This document shows, in pieces, positions 8,305-13,798 of a stretch of DNA of 25,605 bases (the first letter of the stretch is position 1; each line of letters opens with the position of its first letter). Origin of the DNA: CAZJBP01 sp964544115 (GTDB lineage Bacteria > Verrucomicrobiota > Kiritimatiellia > UBA8416 > JADHWI01); NCBI GenBank assembly GCA_964544115.1, contig CAZJBP010000029.1, positions 1-25,605 on the forward strand, written 5' to 3'. A model generated the notes under the pieces. The model was not told where the DNA came from. It saw only the letters and a list, made by a program, of their open reading frames with translations, and made no database searches. The translations under genes were made by a program, and so were the position numbers.

Positions 8305-8598
8305 ATGGACAGCTTGAAAACGGCCTATCGCAAGAAGCCCAATGTCGTGAAACGCCGCATCGCGGGCGAGACGCTCCTCATTCCGATCCGGGGCGAACTC
8401 GTCAACATGGAGATCCTCTTCGCGCTGGATCCCACCGCGGAGTTCATCTGGGACCGGATCGAGGCCGACCGGGCTCTGGATCGGATTCTGCTGGACGTCG
8501 TTGACGCTTTCGACGTCGAGCGGGACACGGCCCGATCGGACATGGGGGCCTTCATTGCCGAGTTGCAGGAGGCGGGAGTCATCGCCCCGGCGGAGTGA
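8305..8598 (+). CDS. PqqD-like protein (RiPP recognition element)
   Basis: This 97-residue, single-domain PqqD family protein shows the hallmarks 'GETLLIPIRGELVNMEILFALDPTAEFIW' (GE...P..G....FALDPTA..IW, residues 21-50) followed by the helical part 'DVVDAFDVERDTARSDMGAFIAELQEAGVI'. Stand-alone PqqD proteins bind the leader of a ribosomally made precursor peptide and present it to a radical SAM enzyme. The ATG at 8305 follows AGGGTGA at good spacing, 9 bases after the peptidase stop. The next gene is a SPASM radical SAM enzyme whose ATG is 2 bases beyond the stop of this gene, and a precursor-like peptide comes after it. That matches the established PqqD/radical SAM/precursor arrangement, so the role is a firm inference. 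Confidence 0.9.
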   Translation: MDSLKTAYRKKPNVVKRRIAGETLLIPIRGELVNMEILFALDPTAEFIWDRIEADRALDRILLDVVDAFDVERDTARSDMGAFIAELQEAGVIAPAE

Positions 8599-8600
8599 GC

Positions 8601-9689
8601 ATGGACTGCCCCACCCCCACTCTTTCCAGCAACGTTGACTTCATGAACGCGTTCAACGCCCGCATCGTGGCTGAACGCATACCCTACTCCGGAAGCTTTG
8701 AACTCACGCGGCGATGCAATTTGAAGTGCGTCCACTGTTATTGTGGGGACCGCGCGATCGCCACGGCCCCGAACCGGTGGCCGGACGAGGTGAGCACGGA
8801 CGCGGCCTGCGACTATCTCTCCCAGACAGCCGACGCCGGCTGCCTGTTCATGTTGCTCACCGGGGGCGAGCCCCTGCTGCGGCCGGACTTCGCCGCCATC
8901 TACCGTCACGCCAAGTCCTGCGGGTTCCTGATTTCGCTCTTTACAAACGGAACCGTTGTTACGGATAGTCTGGTTGAGCTGTTCCGCGAGTTGCCGCCGC
9001 ACGGCATTGAGATCAGTGTGTATGGTGCCAGCCCGGGAACATACGAGCGCGTAACGGGACATGCCGGGGCTTACCGTCGTTGTCGCGAAGGAATCGATCG
9101 ACTGCTGGACGCCGGCGTGAACGTCAAGCTCAAGACGATTCTGATGCAGGGCAACCGGTCGGAGTTCTCTGAAATAGAAGCCTTGGCTCGAAGCCTGGGC
9201 CTGCAGTTCCGATTCGACTCCGGCATCACCGGACGCATGGATGGCGATGTCACTCCATTGGATGTCCGGGTACCGGCGAAGGAGATTGCGGCACTGGAGT
9301 TCTCCGACTCTGACCGCATCCAAGGTTGGAAGGAGTGGGTCGAGCGAAAGAACGGAACCCCACGCCCCGAGCGCCTGTACAACTGCGGGGCGGGCGTCAC
9401 GGCGTTCCACATAGACGCATCGGGGTGGTTGCGGCCTTGTCCGAGCAACGAGACTCTGGGATGGGATATGGCGCAGGATGGCTTCTTGGCCGCCTGGCGG
9501 AAGATGTCGGAGGCGATTGCGGGGTTACGGGCCCCTGACGGACTCGAGTGCAACCGATGTCCGGATCGCGATCTGTGCACGTGGTGTCCGGCGTTTGCAC
9601 AGCTGGAGGGCCAGGCCCAGGTGGGGCCGGTTCGCTTCCTGTGCGAGGTTGCCGCGGCAAGGCGTAAGCAGCTTGAAGCTGCGGGTTAG
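8601..9689 (+). CDS. Radical SAM/SPASM peptide-modifying enzyme
   Basis: A 362-residue radical SAM enzyme. The [4Fe-4S]-SAM motif CNLKCVHC (Cys39, 43, 46) is followed by the SAM-binding 'LLTGGEPLLRPDF' and 'SLFTNGTVV'. A C-terminal SPASM domain offers cysteines in 'YNCGAG', 'GWLRPCPS', 'LECNRCPDRDLCTWCP' and 'RFLCEVA', enough for two auxiliary iron-sulfur clusters. SPASM enzymes paired with PqqD proteins modify precursor peptides, for example by forming thioether or carbon-carbon crosslinks. I prefer ATG 8601 over the in-frame GTG at 8595, because GGAG at 8592-8595 is correctly spaced only for the ATG. The next gene encodes a cysteine-containing 61-residue peptide, the likely substrate. The exact chemistry cannot be read from sequence. 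Confidence 0.93.
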   Translation: MDCPTPTLSSNVDFMNAFNARIVAERIPYSGSFELTRRCNLKCVHCYCGDRAIATAPNRWPDEVSTDAACDYLSQTADAGCLFMLLTGGEPLLRPDFAAIYRHAKSCGFLISLFTNGTVVTDSLVELFRELPPHGIEISVYGASPGTYERVTGHAGAYRRCREGIDRLLDAGVNVKLKTILMQGNRSEFSEIEALARSLGLQFRFDSGITGRMDGDVTPLDVRVPAKEIAALEFSDSDRIQGWKEWVERKNGTPRPERLYNCGAGVTAFHIDASGWLRPCPSNETLGWDMAQDGFLAAWRKMSEAIAGLRAPDGLECNRCPDRDLCTWCPAFAQLEGQAQVGPVRFLCEVAAARRKQLEAAG

Positions 9690-9704
9690 ATCGGGGAGGA
9701 AGAC

Positions 9705-9890
9705 ATGAAGTCAGAGACAATGAGCAACAAGAAACCGTACAGCAAACCGTGTTTGCGCAAACTCGAACTGGCTCCCGATGAGGTGCTGGCGGCGGGATGC
9801 AAGACAGCCACGTCCGCTCCGATCACGGGCAGAGCAACTAACCCCACCTGCCTCATCCCGGCTCCGCCCTGCTCCACTACCGGGTCGTGA
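9705..9890 (+). CDS. Putative RiPP precursor peptide (three-cysteine core)
   Basis: This is a 61-residue peptide with a strong GGGGAGGA ribosome-binding site 5 bases before its ATG, stronger than those of its neighbours and as expected for a precursor. The leader holds 'KKPYSKPCLRKLEL', containing YxxPxL (Tyr12, Pro15, Leu17), the motif bound by PqqD-like recognition domains in lasso-peptide systems. It then has 'PDEVLAAG' followed by Cys32, which resembles a small-residue leader/core boundary. The predicted 30-residue core (32-61) has Cys32, Cys49 and Cys56, ten Ser/Thr, five prolines and a C-terminal Ser. It follows the radical SAM gene and overlaps the start of the HPr-kinase-like gene (GTGA). 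No named family is recognised with certainty; the precursor role rests on motif and position. Confidence 0.75.
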   Translation: MKSETMSNKKPYSKPCLRKLELAPDEVLAAGCKTATSAPITGRATNPTCLIPAPPCSTTGS

Positions 9891-10885
9891 CACAGCCTGA
9901 CGATCGAACTGGCGCACCGCCAGGGCTGGCGTGGTCGGCTCACCGCCGCCTCTCCATCCGCATTGCGGACGTTGCGCTGGGCATCTCGTCGGACTGTGGC
10001 ATCGTCCATCGTGACCCCAGGCGCTCGTATGGAGCATTCCTCGTCGCCGAGGAGGTGGCGCTCAGCACGAAAGCTGCCGTCCGTCTCCGCCTCGGTGAGG
10101 GACCTGTGCTGGACGCACCGTCCCGGGTGTTTGACAGTGGCAACCTCTGGTCCGTCTACGCCGACGACCGTCGACGCAGGCTGATCGCATACCGTGACCC
10201 CAACCTTCAGCCCACGCACGTCTGGACCGCCGCGCTGGATCCCGAGGAGCCCTCGGCTGAGGTCTTCTGCACGCCGCACTGCCTGCGGGACAACGACGGA
10301 AGCCCCGCCATCGTCAACCCGGTGGTCTTCCCGCTCGACCAGATCTTCTGCATGTACATTCTGGCCGCCCGCGGCGGACTGATCCTGCACTCCTGCGGGT
10401 TCGAAACGGCGGGGCGCGGCATCGTGCTGGCAGGCCGCTCGGGCGCTGGAAAGACGACCAGCGCCCGCTTTCTGGAGCCACGTGGGGATGTGACCGTCTT
10501 CAGCGATGACCGGACCATCGTGCGGCGCAGCGACGCCGGCTGGCGTGTCCACGGCACACCGTGGCCGGGGGATGCGGGGATAGCGCGCCAGGCGTCGGCG
10601 CCGCTGTCGTCGCTGGTGTTCCTGACGAAGGCCGACCGCAACGCCATCGTCCCCATCGAAAAGGCCGATGCGTTGCGGCGATTGCTGATTGTGACATCCG
10701 TGCCCTGGTACGACGCCGACTACATGACGCCGATCCTGGACACGGCCGACCGCCTGCTGGCGGAGGTGCCCTGCTACGAGTTTCGCTTCCGGAACGATGC
10801 CTCCGCAGCCGATGAAGTGGTCGCCTTCGCCCGCTCGCTGCCGCTCGACCCGCGGCTCAGCCACCCGGCGCCAGCGCCCGTTTGA
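9887..10885 (+). CDS. HPr kinase-like P-loop protein, probable peptide-tailoring kinase
   Basis: A 332-residue protein with an HprK-type C-terminal half: 'GGLILHSCG' (162-171), Walker A 'GRSGAGKTT' (183-191), 'VFSDDRTIVRR' (Asp207-Asp208) and 'VHGTPWPGD' (221-229), all conserved in the HPrK-like proteins of peptide clusters. The first 150 residues are a divergent N-terminal domain, not the standard HPr kinase one. Homologues in lasso clusters (PadeK of paeninodin) phosphorylate the precursor, and ScmC-type relatives sit in PqqD/radical SAM cassettes. The GTG start at 9887 overlaps the precursor stop and lacks a clear ribosome-binding site, so its translation is probably coupled to the precursor. 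Phosphorylation of the precursor is inferred, not shown. The 3' end overlaps the convergent peptidase gene by 29 bases. Confidence 0.85.
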   Translation: MTQPDDRTGAPPGLAWSAHRRLSIRIADVALGISSDCGIVHRDPRRSYGAFLVAEEVALSTKAAVRLRLGEGPVLDAPSRVFDSGNLWSVYADDRRRRLIAYRDPNLQPTHVWTAALDPEEPSAEVFCTPHCLRDNDGSPAIVNPVVFPLDQIFCMYILAARGGLILHSCGFETAGRGIVLAGRSGAGKTTSARFLEPRGDVTVFSDDRTIVRRSDAGWRVHGTPWPGDAGIARQASAPLSSLVFLTKADRNAIVPIEKADALRRLLIVTSVPWYDADYMTPILDTADRLLAEVPCYEFRFRNDASAADEVVAFARSLPLDPRLSHPAPAPV

Positions 10886-11339
10886 TGCGGCTTCCCGCCG
10901 CCCGGGTCCGCATGTGCAGGCCGCGGGCGTGGGCCCAGGCCAGGCCAGCCGCACGCTCAAGCGAGGAGCGGCGGTACGCACAGCGCTTGCCACGATGCAC
11001 GGCAACCACCACTCCCTTGATCTGGGGCCAATCCACGGTCTCAGTCCAAAGACCGGTCGCATCGCCCCGCGTCACCGCAACCCGCCGCCCGAGCTCTTCG
11101 CGGAACCCCAGGAGCCGGTGGGCGGCGGCGCCGTCGCGCGTGGCATAGAAGAGGATATCGCCGCGAACAGCTCGCACGCGGCTCATGGGCTCGATCGTCA
11201 GCACGTCCCCCTCCCGAATGAAAGGGCGCATGCTGCGGCCGTAGGCGACAAACTGCACGGCCTGCCCCTCAGGCAGGAGCCCCATCGCAACATCCGCCGC
11301 CGATAGCGCCGGGCCTGTTTTCATCTTGCCGGTCAGCAC
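10857..11339 (-). CDS. S24/S26-type serine peptidase-like protein
   Basis: A 160-residue protein with a compact signal-peptidase/LexA-type fold. 'VAYGRSMRPFIREGDVLTIEP' supplies the candidate nucleophile Ser36. 'RGDILFYATRDGAAAHRLLG' supplies His74 where bacterial signal peptidases carry a lysine, so a Ser-His dyad like that of Sec11-type peptidases is possible. A 'VTRGDATG' strand follows, as in the family. No membrane helix is visible, so it is probably cytosolic or peripheral. The GTG start at 11339 has GGGGGA at good spacing; the in-frame ATG at 11324 is an alternative. It is convergent with the HPr-kinase-like gene and divergent from the nucleotidyltransferase. Small S24/S26 proteins recur beside such kinases and nucleotidyltransferases in peptide clusters; leader cleavage is one possible role, unproven. 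Confidence 0.8.
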   Translation of the reverse strand: MLTGKMKTGPALSAADVAMGLLPEGQAVQFVAYGRSMRPFIREGDVLTIEPMSRVRAVRGDILFYATRDGAAAHRLLGFREELGRRVAVTRGDATGLWTETVDWPQIKGVVVAVHRGKRCAYRRSSLERAAGLAWAHARGLHMRTRAAGSRIKRALAPGG

Positions 11340-11394
11340 GCGTCATCCCCCATTCAACCTTGATGCCGCCATCGAACCCTACGTAAGGTAGCGC

Positions 11395-12585
11395 ATGTCC
11401 CGGAACGAGGAAAGCGCGGCGAACCGTGAGATGGCGTTCCTCCTGCGCGCGGTCGCAGCTGTCACCGCCTCGCCGCACGGCGCCCCAGCGAAGCCTGACG
11501 GCGTCCTCGACTGGCCCGCTCTCTCGCGCCTGGCCCGCTGGCACCGCTGCGAGGCACTGCTCAACGAGGCGTTAAGCCGGACGCCAGACACCGCAGTTCC
11601 CCCACCCCACCGCGACGCCTTGCACCGCGCCACGGTCGGCGCGGCCGCGCGGGCCGTGCACCTCGAACGGGAATTGCAGCAGATCCATCGCCTGTTCGCC
11701 GCCGCCGGCATCCCTTTCCTGCTGCTCAAGGGCCCCGCGCTGGCCCACACGGTCTATCCGCTGCCCGACCTGCGCCCTTACGATGACCTGGACCTGCTGC
11801 TGCGCCCTGGCGATGTCGTTCGCGCCGCCGCGGCGCTGGTGGCTGCCGGCTATCGCCCCCTGCGCCCGATGGGCAACGCCGACATCCGCCACCAGGTGCG
11901 CGCGGGGTGGGACTACGGCCTTCAGGCCCCCCGGCAGGGCGTGATGGTCGAGCTGTGCACCGGGGTTGCGCCGCGCTTCTTCGCTCACCCGCCGCCGGAG
12001 GATCTCTGGGGCCGCGCGGCCGGCGTCGATATCGCCGGCGCAGCGATCAGCATGCCCGGTGCTGCCGACCTGCTGGTCCTGCTCGCCGTTCACGGCGCCA
12101 AGCACCTGTGGTCGCGCCTGATCTGGGTGGCGGACGTCGCGAGACTCCTCGACAGCCACGGGGCCGATGATCTTGTTGGCCGGGCTTTGCCGCTGGCGCG
12201 GCGGACCGGCTTGGAACGCATGCTGGAGCTGGCCCTGGCCCTGGCCGGCGACCTGGCGGGAAGACCGTTCAGCGGAGGGGGCAAGGACCGCGCCGTCATT
12301 CGCCTGGCCGAATGCGTCCGCAGCCGGTGGAACGCCGGCGTCTGCACGGAGCCGTCAGGATCCGACGAACGGGCCTTCCACCTCCGGGCCCGCGAGCGAC
12401 TGCGTGACCGGCTGCGCTACGTGGCGCTGCTGGGCCTCACGCCGAGCCACAGCGATCGCCGCTGGCTGCCGCTGCCCGATCCGCTTCGCGGCCTCCACTA
12501 CGTGCTTCGCCCCGTGCGCCTCACCCTCTCCGCCGTCACCAGATGCCTCGGCTCACAACCGCCGCAGGATGGGACGCGACAATAA
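11395..12585 (+). CDS. NTP_transf_5-family nucleotidyltransferase
   Basis: This 396-residue protein matches the NTP_transf_5 (PF14907) pattern: helical N terminus, then 'HRLFAAAGIPFLLLKGPALA' (98-117), the acidic metal-binding motif 'PYDDLDLLL' (128-136), 'YDYGLQAPRQGVMVELC'-like strands after 175, and 'LVLLAVHGAKHLWSRLIWVADVARLL' near 225. The family's substrates are mostly unknown; members occur in lasso clusters beside HPrK-like kinases (PadeN type), which fits this location. The ATG at 11395 lies 55 bases from the divergent peptidase start, so the two may share a control region. The C terminus (TRQ and the stop codon) is encoded inside a perfect 40-bp palindrome, suggesting that the palindrome replaced or extended the original gene end. 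Confidence 0.85.
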   Translation: MSRNEESAANREMAFLLRAVAAVTASPHGAPAKPDGVLDWPALSRLARWHRCEALLNEALSRTPDTAVPPPHRDALHRATVGAAARAVHLERELQQIHRLFAAAGIPFLLLKGPALAHTVYPLPDLRPYDDLDLLLRPGDVVRAAAALVAAGYRPLRPMGNADIRHQVRAGWDYGLQAPRQGVMVELCTGVAPRFFAHPPPEDLWGRAAGVDIAGAAISMPGAADLLVLLAVHGAKHLWSRLIWVADVARLLDSHGADDLVGRALPLARRTGLERMLELALALAGDLAGRPFSGGGKDRAVIRLAECVRSRWNAGVCTEPSGSDERAFHLRARERLRDRLRYVALLGLTPSHSDRRWLPLPDPLRGLHYVLRPVRLTLSAVTRCLGSQPPQDGTRQ

Positions 12586-12614
12586 ATGTTCCGGCCGGAA
12601 CATTTATTGTCGCG
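12575..12614. repeat. Perfect 40-bp palindrome at the 3' end of the nucleotidyltransferase gene
   Basis: Two 20-base arms are exact reverse complements with no spacer; each arm includes GACAATAAATGTTCCGG. The centre is GGCC and the AT-rich AATAAATGTT block contrasts with the GC-rich surroundings. The left arm contains the last codons and TAA stop of the nucleotidyltransferase. It has no T-tract, so it is not a classical terminator. A dispersed palindromic repeat (REP/MITE-like), a protein-binding operator or a recoded gene end are all possible. Confidence 0.95.
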
Positions 12615-12679
12615 GCAGAGGCAGGGCCTCATCCGCCCTTGCAGCGAGTGGGAGCCTGCTGGTAGCTTTTCCTCCCGCC

Positions 12680-13666
12680 ATGAGTGACGATCTGTATCCG
12701 CTGGTGTTTGCGCCCGTCTACAAGAGCTTCCTGTGGGGCGGGTCCCTTCTGGCTGAACGTTACGGACGTACGGGCACCCCCGATGTGTGCGCTGAGTCGT
12801 GGGAGATCTCCGACCGCGTCGAGGGAATGAGCGTGGTCCACAACGGCCCCCTGGCGGGCCAGAGCCTGCGGGATCTCGTCGTGCGTTTCGGCGCGAAGCT
12901 GGTGGGCGCCGCCGCACCCGGCGCCGGCCGTTTCCCCCTCTTGCTCAAGCTGATCGACGCGCGCCAGCGGCTGAGCGTCCAGGTTCATCCCGACGACGCC
13001 ACGGCGCAGGCGTACGGCGGCGAGGCCAAGACCGAGGCGTGGATCATGCTCGACGGGCAGCCCGACGCCGGCGTGTTCTGCGGCTGGCGCGAGCCTATGA
13101 CGGAAGAGCGCTTCCGAGCCCTGCTGGCGGAAGGGCAGCTCGCGCACGCGCTGGGCCGCATTCCGGCCGTTCCCGGAACCGCTGTCTTCGTTCCCGGCGG
13201 GCGCGTCCATGCCATCGGCGAAGGCTGCCTGATTCTCGAGGTCCAGCAAAGCTCCAACACGACCTACCGCGTTGACGACTGGAACCGTGTCGATGATGAC
13301 GGCCGCCCACGCGCGTTGCACATCGAGCCGGCGGTCAAGGTGATCCGGTGGAACGACACCGGCGTGACCGCCCATGCACCGGTCCGGATCGAGAGCGCCG
13401 GGCCCAACCCGCGGTGGGAGCTCGTCACATCCCCCTACTTCTGCCTGACCCGGCTGGACCTCGATCGGGAGGAGTCGATCGCGCACGACCCGTCCAGTTT
13501 TACGGCCCTCTTTGTGCACCGCGGCACCGCGGCATGTGACGCGGCCGGCGTCAGCGTTTCGCTGCCGGCCGGCGCCTCATGCCTCATACCCGCCGGAGTC
13601 CGACGCTTTACGCTGCGCCCGGGGACCCGGGACACGTCCCTGATTCTGACACGCCTCGGCCGTTGA
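12680..13666 (+). CDS. manA: Mannose-6-phosphate isomerase, type I (class I phosphomannose isomerase)
   Basis: This 328-residue zinc enzyme interconverts mannose-6-phosphate and fructose-6-phosphate, linking glycolysis to GDP-mannose supply. The zinc ligands are visible: Gln101 and His103 in 'LSVQVHPDD', Glu119 in 'AKTEAWIML' and His177 in 'PGGRVHAIGEG'. The N terminus 'YPLVFAPVYKSFLWGG' is the standard opening of the short bacterial form, and 'LEVQQSSNTTYRVDDW' is the usual sugar-site strand. The frame is open far upstream, inside the nucleotidyltransferase gene, but homology begins at ATG 12680. No ribosome-binding site precedes it. A weak TTGCAG/TAGCTT pair at 12639-12668 ends 11 bases before the ATG, hinting at a very short leader. 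Genes on either side are not obviously related to sugar metabolism. Confidence 0.95.
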   Translation: MSDDLYPLVFAPVYKSFLWGGSLLAERYGRTGTPDVCAESWEISDRVEGMSVVHNGPLAGQSLRDLVVRFGAKLVGAAAPGAGRFPLLLKLIDARQRLSVQVHPDDATAQAYGGEAKTEAWIMLDGQPDAGVFCGWREPMTEERFRALLAEGQLAHALGRIPAVPGTAVFVPGGRVHAIGEGCLILEVQQSSNTTYRVDDWNRVDDDGRPRALHIEPAVKVIRWNDTGVTAHAPVRIESAGPNPRWELVTSPYFCLTRLDLDREESIAHDPSSFTALFVHRGTAACDAAGVSVSLPAGASCLIPAGVRRFTLRPGTRDTSLILTRLGR

Positions 13667-13720
13667 GGTGTGCCAAGCCCTGAAAGGGCACCCAAAGGCG
13701 GCGTTCGGCCAGCTCTGCGC

Positions 13721-13749
13721 TTGATGGCGGCCCTGGGGCCGGTTAGAAT
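13721..13749 (+). promoter_or_regulatory. Candidate sigma70-type promoter for ptsP
   Basis: TTGATG (13721-13726) and TAGAAT (13744-13749) are separated by exactly 17 bases, each matching consensus at four or five positions. Transcription would begin near 13756. This makes the apparent long reading frame from 13670 untranslated and supports a start at 13799, or possibly the in-frame GTG at 13766. Confidence 0.45.
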
Positions 13750-13798
13750 CCGCCCACAAGAGGGAGTGGACGCGCCCGGAAGCGGCCCGTCCGTGGCC

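Noticed and set aside
9887..10885. True HPr kinase/phosphorylase of carbon catabolite control
   Set aside because: The N-terminal domain is unlike HprK, there is no HPr gene nearby, and the gene is coupled to a peptide precursor gene.
8305..12585. Classification of the peptide locus as a lasso peptide cluster
   Set aside because: YxxPxL, the kinase and the nucleotidyltransferase fit, but no asparagine-synthetase-like cyclase or transglutaminase-like leader protease is present, and a SPASM radical SAM enzyme takes their place.
13677..13689. Short hairpin GCCCT-GAA-AGGGC after manA as a terminator
   Set aside because: Only five base pairs and no T-tract; too weak to call.
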